Translations under genes and position numbers: made by a program | Shown: in pieces, positions 34,694-44,980 of the stretch | How positions within the stretch are numbered: the first letter of the stretch is position 1 | How the letters are laid out: every line of letters begins with the position of its first letter | The notes under the pieces: generated by a model | Database searches by the model: none | What the model saw: only the letters and a program-made list of their open reading frames with translations | What the model was told of the DNA's origin: nothing | NCBI GenBank assembly: GCA_018350325.1 | Contig: JAEVLN010000012.1 | Coordinates: 2,625,991 to 2,689,990 of the forward strand | Length of the DNA stretch: 64,000 nucleotides | Direction: 5' to 3' | From: Globodera rostochiensis | Lineage: Eukaryota; Nematoda; Chromadorea; Rhabditida; Heteroderidae

Positions 34694-36853
34694 TCAACGT
34701 TTACTGAAAAAAAGGTTCAGATCTCTGTATAACTTTGAGTTTTCGGACTGTAGGTTATGAATTTCAAAATTGTGTCTCTGAAGGCTCTCGGAAAGCCCAG
34801 AAAGGAAATGCCTGAACACATTGCCGAAGAAATAGTCAATCAGTAGGGCGGCAAAAATGGTGGACACGGTCAAAAAGACCGTGCTCGTTGATCGATGTAC
34901 GGTAAAAACAAATACGGTAATCAGGAAGAGGCTGGAATAGGAAATGAGCCGAAGCTTCTCGGCAGGCTGAAGCCAAGGCACATTTGGATGAGCTTAATTC
35001 GTTCACCTAAAGCCAGTGCCATAACGAGCCATGGTTTGGGTTTGGAGGAGGGCCATGTAAAAATGATTTTTTTGGGATGTATCCAGCAGTGCCGATAAGG
35101 CGGCCGGGATATTTGAACCGTTTTTGTTAAAAAGTCTCTTATTTCAAAATTGGCCAACTTTTCTTTAAAAAATATTTTATTTGGGCGCCCTCCCCTCTCG
35201 TTACGGCACTGCCTACAGCCCGTTTTCAAGGCACTTAACGACCGTCCGCTGCCGCACTCACCTACAACATCCACGACACATTCGCCAGCGTCAGAGCGCT
35301 TAAACCCGTCGATGCATTGGCACTCAAAAGACCTCAAAGGCAACAAGTTCAGCCAATAAAGTAATCATTTACTTTTTATAAAAAGCTTACCCCGGAGTAT
35401 TCACGCACTTTTCGGTTGCGCTGGGACATTTTCCAGCCTCGACACACTCATCAATGTCTGAAGAAAAATTTAGTCGCGTGATATTCAGAATAAAAATCTC
35501 TAGATTTAAAGATTCTAAAGTTATGCCTTTTTAATTCGAACTTTTCGAAAGAACAATCCAACTAAAGCAAAACTATAGGATAGCATCGGTTAAACTAAGC
35601 TTAATTACTATCTCAGGACCTAACCAAAAGCGTTTCCAAAGCATCCCATCTCCTAAGTCTGGGCCCTATTCATTCGTTAAAAGAAATTGTTAAGTCAAAA
35701 GGCTACGTCTTCAAGAAGAACAAACCATTACAGCCGACTTCAGGATCCATTTTATATCCAATGCGGCATGCGCGACAATCTTTTGGACTTGCACCGACAC
35801 ATCCGCCAGAACATCCAACAAAACATTCTGAAAGTTATACGCAATTATTTTGATTAAATGAAACCGCCACAAAAATTTGCTCAACAAAAAATTAACCCTT
35901 CTGCTGGGGGGGGGGGATTAATGGAGATTATTATTTTGCTGTTTTTATTTTGAGTGAGCAACATCCCCGCGGGGCAATAAAACTAAAATTGAAAAAGCAC
36001 CGTCACATTCGATATGAGTGGAATTTTGCATAACTGCAAAGTATGCGGAATCGCAATTGCTGCACATTTTGCCGACAAAGCCCGCATCGCAAGAGCACGT
36101 CCCATTGCCCGTACGACTTCCATTGCCCTAAAAACATGGCACTTTTTCATAAGCAGGGAAAGAGCACTTGGCATCGTCCATTTCCAAAGCACGGCTTCCC
36201 CGATTGCTTCATCCCAGGACACGGAGAACAATTAGCGCCAAAATACCCATCCTCACAGCAAAATTTTAACTTTTCAGTGCATAGAAATGCTTCAAGACTT
36301 GGTCCATCGTCCTGGTGATCAAAAAACCAACGCTCCAGCATTTCTTCATGACTTTCTACCAGAGAATGACACTAAATAAAAGCCAAATGTAAAAATCTCT
36401 TTATCGTGGTTAATAATTTACCTTAAATTGAAAATCTTTGATCCCACTATATCCGATTGTATCAATCAACGAATCTTTCTTGCAGACGTAATCCATTATT
36501 TCGACAAAACGAGTCTCGCTTTAAATTTAAATCGTTGACAGAATATTCAGCAGCAAATTACCTCGTTTTAAATTTGCCAAGTTTCCTCTCCTCCCAGTCC
36601 GTGTTTCCTCCCCCGAAATGAAGTTTTTCCGTTTTTTCCAATCCCTAAGTAAAAATGGTAGCAAAAGACAAAATTCGCTTACCTCCAAAAATGATCCCGA
36701 CAAAAATTGACAAATTTTGCATTTATCGTTAATATCATGAATTGAAGATTTGACCATATTAAAACATAAATTGACTAGTAAAAGGAATAAGATTGCAAGC
36801 GGTGATGCTGCTGAGGATGTCCACGCGAACTGGCCAAGAAGCATGTTTTCCAA
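34694..36853 (-). CDS. crld-1: CRELD protein (Cys-rich with EGF-like domains), ER membrane
   Basis: Nine exons: 36683-36853, 36562-36644, 36422-36518, 36168-36371, 36001-36127, 35726-35827, 35391-35457, 35262-35332 and 34694-34992 (406 aa; human CRELD1 is about 420). A signal peptide (SPLAILFLLLVNLCFN) precedes the DUF3456-type region (CKICQFLSG, GLEKTEKLHFGGGNTDWEE). The WE/EGF part follows (FCCEDGYFGANC, CFGNGRCQ, CSCDAGFVGKMC, CSGGCVGASPKDC) and then a calcium-type EGF (DIDECVEAGKCPSATEKC). Two membrane segments end the protein (ISYSSLFLITVFVFTV and VFLTVSTIFAALLIDYFFG). CRELD proteins act in the ER, and nematode CRLD-1 promotes acetylcholine-receptor assembly. First of three same-strand genes. 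Confidence 0.92.
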
Positions 36854-37625
36854 TCACGAATGCAGAAAAAATGCTGTACACGCTTTGACCTAAACTGTTT
36901 ATGTAGTTGAGCATTTCGAACCAATATTGCGCCTATACTCATCAATAGGTGCTGATTTAAGTTGCACGCGTACCTAAGTTTTTTTTTTTGAATTTGGAGT
37001 GCTTTTTAAATCTACATCAATCGATTGGTTTAAACTTTAAAGCTGGCGCCCCCTTTTTTAATTTATATTTAGTCGTATATGTTATCCTGGATTTTCGTGG
37101 ACCTTGATTTCAGGAAAATCAGGTCCAGGCAACTCACTAAAATACAGGTCCAGGATCAGGTTCAGGCAGCAGGATTTTTGGGATCTTACCCGCATTGACA
37201 GATTGCCAAATTTAAATATTTGTTGTGACAGATTGCCAAATTTAAATATTTGTGTGACAAATTTGCCAAATTAATATTCGCCGCCTCACAGCTAAAAAGC
37301 AAAAATAAATAAATATTGAATTAGGTATAAGCGATTTGTCGTGCACATAACATTACAAGTCATACGAACCGGCTGTTTTAGAAACCCGGATTTTCCAAAC
37401 TAGCCTGATTTTTGAACTGGACCCAGTCCGGGTTGGCGATCTCTAGTTATTTATAGATCAAAAAAGTTAAAATTCGAGCATATTGTAATTTTCACCTTTA
37501 TCGAAATACGTTTATCGTATTATATGTAAGCCACAAGTACGAATCAGGTGCCTACTGCCTTCACCCCATGCTGCGTTTTTTTTTTCTCCATATTTTTGAG
37601 TCTAAATTTAAGATTTACATATTCC
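36854..37625. other. Divergent intergenic region
   Basis: AT-rich region between divergently transcribed genes. Contains a threefold 30 bp repeat at 37196-37280. It presumably holds both promoters; no specific element was identified. Confidence 0.55.
37196..37280. repeat. 30 bp tandem repeat (3 copies)
   Basis: TGACAGATTGCCAAATTTAA followed by ATATTTGT, repeated, with the third copy degraded. Confidence 0.8.
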
Positions 37626-38963
37626 ATGTTACGGAATCATAAAAATAATACAGCCCATTCCTCTTTTGGGCGTGGATATTTCTTAGAGCAAAAGGAGTTC
37701 AACAACGGCAGTGGATTCCGCAAGGCGAGTAGGCCTCTTGTTCCGGAGAATATGACGGAAATTGGGAGTTGGGAGCCGAAGGTCAGTGCGTGCTTTCCTT
37801 TAATTGTTGTGAGGGAGTCACAAAAATTGTTTGAAAGTGTATTTTTTCAGATAATGAGTACCAGTGAGATAAGCAAATTGGCGGCTCTTTGCGTGGAGGT
37901 CACGGACACGTTTATCAAACTGGACAATTACGTTGACAGTGTGAAGAAGTACAACCCATCAAACCATGCGATGCTTCGGGTTCTTTCTCCATTCATAAAC
38001 AACTTCACGGGACGTATTTCATCAGATGCAACGAATGCAGCGTCAGTCAAAGGCACCAACGGAAGATGCCGGAAAATACCGTGAATTGATTGTTCAATGT
38101 GTCGCCAATCCTGACAAATTCGCCGGTACTCGCCACTGTTTGGAGCTTGTCATCGGCAGGCAAGCACTCGACGAATTTATAAATCGCAATGGCTGGACGC
38201 AAGAAAGGCTGAAGGAGTACGACATTGAGTACGTTTTGGCCAGGGGGGTCCGCCCCCCTCCCCCCCCCCCCTCCGAAAATTTTTTGAGAGAAAAAAAACC
38301 AAATGGGAACCTTTTGTAATTTTTGGACCAAAAATACACTCCTAAGAATCGACGGTAATACTGTGCTTTGTGCCCCCCCCCCCGTTTTAAAAAAATCAAA
38401 GATTTTTTTAAAGTCATATAAAACAAGTTTCCGGGGTTTTCGGGGTCGCTGATCACGATTTTAACATTTATTTTACCCAATCCCGAACCCCAAACCCGAA
38501 TTCGAACAATTTTTCGAAAATCCAAAATTTTCCAAAATTCAATTTTAGCCTCTAAATCATTCAAAAGGCATAAAATTACAACGAAAAAGCAAATAATGAT
38601 CGAATTCATGTTTTGAATGATTTAGAGGCTAAAATTGAATTTTGGAAAATTTTGGATTTTCGAAAAATTGTTCGAATTCGGGTTCGGGGTTCGGAATTTG
38701 GTAAAATAAATGTTAAAATCGTGATCAGCGACCCCGGAAACTTGTTTTATATGACTTTAAAAAATCTTTTATTTTTTTAAAAACGGGGGGGGGCACAAAG
38801 CACAGTATTACCGAATCGACTTTTGGATCGGGCCAACCCCCGAAAAAATTGCGGTATTGTTCGTCATTCTTCACCTCTCTCCAATATATCGCCTTTTTAG
38901 CACCAATTGGAAGTTCGAGCCGACTTCGACAGATTTGACCGTGCCGCCTATTCCAATTTATAA
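37626..38963 (+). CDS. Unknown 189 aa protein
   Basis: Four exons: 37626-37781, 37851-37979, 38026-38247 and 38901-38963 (phases all zero). It starts MLRNHKNNTAHSSFGRGYF. The middle is helical (ISKLAALCVEVTDTFIKLDN, then YVDSVKKYNPS), then LELVIGRQALDEFINRNGW and QERLKEYDIEYVL. It ends DFDRFDRAAYSNL. No signal peptide or membrane segment, and no domain recognised. The 49 bp intron 37980-38025 explains an apparent frame change. The last intron (38248-38900) holds a large fold-back element; if that element blocked splicing, the protein would end shortly after residue 169. Confidence 0.6.
38340..38825. repeat. Fold-back element (about 220 bp inverted arms)
   Basis: Left arm about 38340-38570 and right arm about 38612-38825 are inverted copies, meeting at a short loop around 38590. 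Shared landmarks are GGGTCGCTGATCACGATTTT inverted as AAAATCGTGATCAGCGACCC, and GCCTCTAAATCATTCAA inverted as TTGAATGATTTAGAGGC. It sits wholly inside the last intron of the 37626-38963 gene. Confidence 0.85.
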
Positions 38964-39244
38964 TGGCTCATTTTCTTTTGTTGATTAAGGACCGACCGTT
39001 AGACCTCATGTTTAATTTGTGGAATTTGTTTTTCCGATTGCAGCGGAGTCGCTCGTAAAATATTTTGATAAATGAATATATACAAGCATTCTTGTTTCGA
39101 ACTACTTTTCATATTTGATTTATGTCGTTTAATACCTATTGAAAACATATGAATTTCAAGGGTCTGACGGATTGTTCTGGCCATTTGTTTGATACTGGAA
39201 CCTGGGATTCTTTGTTTTGCCCTAAACCCCCAAAATTTTCATAG

Positions 39245-40204
39245 ATGAAGTCACGCAAAACACGACAGTCGAACGATGAATGTTCGTCTACGACAGTAGC
39301 GGTTGAACGCAAACGGGCTCCACTTCGATTGGTCAATGTGTCTCAACAACAACAGTGTGTACATCGGAATCCGTCCGTCAATAACGCCCAGCAGAAGAGA
39401 AGGGACAACCACAACATTAAGTGGAGAGAGGACGAAGTTGAGGCATTACGGGTGTGTGAAATGCCAAATTCAGGTGTTAGATTCATTAGGGGGGGGGGGG
39501 GTGTAACGCATAATAACAATGAAGTTTACGCTCAAAAGTGTTCATTTGGAGAAAATTTAAGTGGAATATTTTATATTTAATGATTTCGTTCTTTTTCGGA
39601 TTGCGCTTAAAGCTGCGCTGAACCCGGCAACGGATGAGGACTGGCGGCTGATTGCAAGTGCTGTCAGCCAAAACGGTCGTCGTTTACGGAGTGGGGCGGA
39701 GTGCCAAGCGAAGGCAGCCAAGGACGGACTTCTGCTGACGACTGAAAGAGGGCCTTCGCCGTCGTCGTCTTCCGGTCGAGTGCCAATGCCAAACCAACGA
39801 AAAACGAATTCAACGCCGGTGAATCCGGACAACAACGGACGAAGGCATGGACTGTTTTTGAGCAATTTTGCACACGACGATTACTATAACGAATTCTTCG
39901 CAAAGCAGGTTTTGTTTTGCCCCTTTGGGGGATGGTTGGGACTTTGTCTGAAAGGTTATATCCACCCTATTTTGGAACAAAATCAAAGATACTTAAACCT
40001 GGTTGATATTTCTTAATTGAGGAGTGTCCGGTCACTGAGTTGGATCCGGACGACAGTATGATGCGTTTTTGCTATGGCTCGAGGCGTGAAGGCACAGAAT
40101 TTGGGCCACTCAAACAGATGCGAAGGCCAAAACGCATGCTGGTGCCCGTCGTTGAACATCTGAAACCGGACTCCTCCAGCTCCCAATCAGACGGACACTG
40201 GTGA
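39245..40204 (+). CDS. Myb/SANT-like protein, KNL-2/M18BP1-like
   Basis: Three exons: 39245-39455, 39613-39908 and 40022-40204 (229 aa, phases consistent). The ATG at 39245 follows directly on TTTTCATAG, a 3' splice site that fits trans-splicing of a leader or an upstream exon. A basic N-terminus leads into a SANT/Myb-type repeat (IKWREDEVEALRV, NPATDEDWRLIASAVSQNG, RSGAECQAKA). The W-spacing and the AECQAK helix resemble the Myb repeat of KNL-2/Mis18BP1, which helps load CENP-A at centromeres. A SANTA domain was not found. The C-terminus has ELDPDDSMMRFCYGSRREG and a Ser-rich end. DNA/chromatin binding is likely; the KNL-2 identity is tentative. Confidence 0.6.
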
Positions 40205-42479
40205 GGAGGGAATCCGAGAGAATGTCCTAACCCAAACACACGCTGTTCACAGTCTCTTCTTTATTCATATATTTTATGGTCGTCTCATTCTCTTGAATAA
40301 CAAATGCTGCGGTTTTGCCCTCCCATCGAATGGCTTTGTCTGTTCCGCTAATCATTTTACTCTCTTTAATTCATTGATCAATATTTATGCCTCACCGTTC
40401 ATAGAATTGTCATCGAGCCTCTCCACAAAACTTTTGCTTCTCACACGATGTTAATTATATACTGATCATTTGCTGAATAATCGGAAAATCACAATTTGAC
40501 CCCCCCCCTCATTCCCCGCGTTGGGTGGCGAAGACACCGGTCGTGGAGAGTGAGGCCGACGGCCTGTCATTTGTGGTAGGGTCAGTGTAAATATACGAAT
40601 GTGTTTTGAGCTGACGATGAGAGGGGCTGTGAGCTGAGGATAAAGACAAAGGATTTTGAAGAGCTTGTGCAAAGGCGTCGGGTGATGAAAGGGGCCGGGG
40701 GGGGGAAGCGCGGATTCATTGCATGTCTGTGCTGGGCACCAACCGACAGCAGCAGAGGCAGTGGCCGAACATTTAGTTGTTGAAACAAAGCAAAGCACCG
40801 GCCATTCGAAATCCGAAATGTAAAGCCATCGTTGACTCGTTTCGAACCGGTTTTGTTCAGAAATTCCCTTTCCGGCACCCCCCCCCTTTTTTTGGTTTGT
40901 TGGAGGGGGGGGGGGGGGGGGGGGGAACAAATTCTGCTGGTGGGTGTGGTTAATTCTCGGTGCGTCTCCCGTCATCTGGACAGCTGTTTTCGTTTTCGCC
41001 GCCCTCCTGAGAAATTCCCCCCCCCCCTCCCCCATTTATTTGTCACTCAGCACCCTGCTGATCCAAATCCCCTCCCCCCCGGCGTCCTTTTTTTTGTTTA
41101 AATGCCCTGCTTATTTATGCCCTCTTTCTCTCTCCTGCTTGCACACTCTCGACGCTCTGTCTCCTCTGATCGTCAGTCCCGTCTGTACTTTCTGTCTGCG
41201 ATCATTGTCTACCCCCCCCCCCCCAACATTCATTCACTCAACCGCCCCCCCCCCCTCCCCCCCCCACCACTTCCACTCTCATCAATCATTCATCCTCAGA
41301 AAAATGATGACTTTCTGTTTTCCTCCAGCCCTTTATCTTCTCACTCTTCGTCACATCACCCGCCCCATGCATTTGCGAAATGCTTTTGCAGTGGCCAAAC
41401 TGCCGGAGGGGACGGACGGGCATTTCCTCCTCCTCCACAACATCCGCTTGGTCGAAGTTCCCATCATAACATTCATCAAAATGTGTGGCAGCATAATTTT
41501 TTGCAATGCTCTAAACACGTTTATAGCACAATAAACTATTCGGATTTGACCTTGGGGGACGGATTGATTGGATCCGTGACTAATGACTTATGGGGGATAA
41601 CCTCCGGGGATTCATCGCATTCTTTCCCCCCCCTCCCCCCGCCACCCACTGCTGCCTTCTGTACTTGCCGTTTAAGCGCTTATACTCACAAACACTCCCC
41701 CCCCCCCCTCCCCCCTCTCTGATCGGAAAAGCAAATTAAATTTCCCAATTCGACGATTCGATTTCCCTGCGTCACTTCCTCCCCTTCCGTAAATCGCTTG
41801 CTCGCCCGAATAATAAATACCCTTAAGCACTTAACCCCCCCCCCTTTAGCAAAGATGCCTTTGGCGATAAGAGAGCGCTTTTCGAGGGGAAGGCGGCCGT
41901 CTCGGCTCTCTCCCATCCGCCGACCTCAAATCCATGCACTAATAAATGTTTTGTTCCGCCGGTGACATATTGTTCATTAAAAATAGCTAATTGGAGTTGG
42001 GGCATTGCTTCTCCGAAAACAGTGGTCGATGCTCGACAAATCGATGGTTATTCGGTGGCTGTGGTCATTCATTGCCCCACCATTCCACACGCCCATTCCT
42101 TTCCATTCACACCATTCAGCCCCCCCCCCACCAAACATGGACGGGACGGGACGGGGGGGGGGGGGGGGGGGACGGGGGGGGCGATGCATGAAAAAATCGA
42201 TTGATGTGACAATTGGGAAATTGGTTCAGAATAAAATGGAAATGGGTTCACTTCAATTAAACGCACAAGTCCCAAGTCGTCCCCCCCCCTCGTACATCAC
42301 TGATAAATTTGAGAATTTTTGCTCATGCCCCCGCCCGCCCGAAGAAACCCTTACATCGTCCGTCCCACTCACTTCATCTTCTATGATGTTTTTCGTCCCC
42401 CCCCCCCCGGCGATCATTCCACCACGCCCCCTACAATTGAGGTAAGGAAGTTCTCCCGCGCTTGAATCCTCTGCTCTCC

Positions 42480-43930
42480 TCTTCCTCGTCCCCCATTCTT
42501 CTTCTTCCACACTCATCCCCCCCCCCTCCCCCCTCCCCCATTCTTCTTCTTCCATCACTCATCCCTCCCCTCCCCCCTCCCCCATTCTTCTTCTTCCATC
42601 ACTCACCCCCCCCCCTCCCCTTCTTCTTCATCACTCATCCCCCCCCCCCCTCCCCCATTCTTCTTCTTCCATCACTCATCCCCCCCCCTCCCCCCTCCCC
42701 CATTCTTCTTCTTCCATCACTCATCCCCCCCCCCTCCCCTTCTTCTCCATCACTCATCCCCCCCCCCTCCCCCCTCCCCCATTCTTCTTCTTCCATCACT
42801 CATCCTCCCCCTCCCCCCTCCCCCATTCTTCTTCTTCCATCACTCACCCCCCCCCCTCCCCTTCTCTTCCATCACTCATCCCCCCCCCCCCTCCCCCATT
42901 CTTCTTCTTCCATCACTCATCCCCCCCCCTCCCCCCTCCCCCATTCTTCTTCTTCCATCACTCATCCCCCCCCCTCCCCTTCTCTTCCATCACTCATCCC
43001 TCCCCCTCCCCCCTCCCCCATTCTTCTTCTTCCATCACTCACCCCCCCCCCCTCCCCCCTCCCCCATTCTTCTTCTTCCATCACTCACCCCCCCCCCTCC
43101 CTTCTTCTTCCATCACTCATCCCTCCCCCTCCCCCCTCCCCCATTCTTCTTCTTCCATCCTCATCCCTCCCCCTCCCCCCTCCCCCATTCTTCTTCTTCC
43201 ATCACTCACCCCCCCCCCCCCCTTCTTCTTCCATCACTCATCCCCCCCCCCCTCCCCCATTCTTCTTCTTCCATCACCATCCCCCCCCCCTCCCCCCTCC
43301 CCCATTCTTCTTCTTCCATCACTCATCCCCCCCCCTCCCCATTCTCTTCTTCCATCACTCATCCCCCCCTCCCCCATTCTTCTTCTTCCATCACTATCCC
43401 CCCCCCCCTCCCCCATTCTTCTTCTTCCACCACTCATCCCTCCCCCCCCCTCCCCATTCTTCTTCTTCCATCACTCATCCCCCCCCCCCTCCCCCATTCT
43501 CTTCTTCCATCACCATCCCCCCCCTCCCCCATTCTTCTTCTTCCATCACTCATCCCCCCCCCCTCCCCCATTTCTTCTTCCATCACTCATCCCCCCCCTC
43601 CCCCATTCTTCTTCTTCCATCACTCATCCCCCCCCCTCCCCCATTCTTCTTCCACCACTCATCCCCCCCCCCTCCCCCATTCTTCTTCTTCAACACTCAT
43701 CCCTCCCCCCCCCCCTCCCCCATTCTTCTTCTTCCATCCCTCCCCCCCCTCCCCCATTCTTCTTCTTCCATCACTCATCCCCCCCCCCCATTCTTCTTCT
43801 TCCACCACCATCCCCCCCCCTCCCCCATTCTTCTTCTTCCATCCCTCCCCCCCCCCCTCCCCCATTCTCTTCTTCCATCACTCATCCCCCCCCCATTCTT
43901 CTTCTTCCACCACTCATCCCCCCCCCCCAC
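42480..43930. repeat. C/T-rich minisatellite, 1.45 kb
   Basis: About 40 copies of a variable unit of roughly 30-40 bp: CATTCTTCTTCTTCCATCAC, then TCATC and a run of C with TCCCC. Copies vary mainly in C-run length. The plus strand is almost free of G. Confidence 0.9.
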
Positions 43931-44339
43931 CTGTGGTAGCGCATTTGTAGATGAATCGCTGCTGCACAAACAATGATGAGTCTTTGAGTGCTTTCATCAC
44001 TTCACCAACATAACAATACATAATAATGTCGGGGGGATTCTCCGCTCTATCACTTTCCTAAGGCACCCAACAAATCATCCCATTCTGCTGTCGATGGCTC
44101 CAAAAAGGCTGCGCGAAACCGTTACTCTTTTATTGTTTGTTCGTCGTCCATTTTGGCATTTTGTCTTAAATTTTTCATATCTTTTGTTTCATTTATCATT
44201 CAATTTCATAGATTCTCCAATTACATTTCTCAATTTCCTTAAATGTGCTTGAGCGGTTACATTTATCATTTTGTTTTTTTTCGCTTTCCCGCGGAGTGAA
44301 TGGAATATCAAAGGTTAAATCGTTCGTTGGTTGTTCAAT

Positions 44340-44540
44340 CATCCGACCCCCCCCCCCCCTACCCCCCAGCAAAGTCCTCCCCCCCCCCCTCCGGCCGAAG
44401 TCCCCCCCCCCCCCCAGCAAAGTCCCCCCCCCCCCCCCCCTCCGGCGAAGTCGACCCCCCTCCCCCCCCCCAGCAAAGTCCCCCCCCCCTCCGGCGAAGT
44501 CCCCCCGTCCCCCCGCCTCTCCCCTTCCGCGAAGGTGGAT
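44340..44540. repeat. C-run repeat
   Basis: Five or so C runs of 9-14 bases separated by AGCAAAGT or TCCGGCGAAGT. Confidence 0.75.
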
Positions 44541-44980
44541 TCCCCCCCCCTCTCGTCGGCGCCCGCCATCCGCCGATTAGCCGCGAGGAGGGGCAGAGAT
44601 TTATTTCGAATTGAGCGCACGAACCCAACAAAATGATTCCTTTCGACGATCCATTTATCCGTAAATCGTCAAAATAAATTATTGCGAACACAGAAAAACA
44701 AAACATGCAACTTATCACAAATTGTGTTTTTCGAGAAGCTTTGCATATGTACGCATCATCCCCCCCCCAGCGAATTGCCCCCCCCCCCTCGGCGATCGGG
44801 TGGGTGGAATAGATTTTGTGCAATTGCCCAACTCCCCCCCCCATCTGGTGCTCATTTGTTGCCGAAACTTGCGAAGATTCCGAGAGAATTTCCTCCCGAC
44901 TTTGCAGGTGTGGGTAACCAAAAAGTTCGTCGTGCCGCCATCTGTCGTCAAACACCGCACAGCGTAAATCGTCCCGAGCA

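Larger units (their letters stand above)
40205..44980. other. Long non-coding interval dominated by C tracts
   Basis: No supported exon. It holds C/G homopolymers (40870-42400), the CT-rich minisatellite (42480-43930) and a short C-rich repeat (44340-44540). Proline-rich open frames here are reading-frame artefacts of the repeats. Confidence 0.65.

Noticed and set aside
42462..43976. 504-codon proline-rich open frame
   Set aside because: Translation of the C/T minisatellite; composition artefact with no domain or splice structure.
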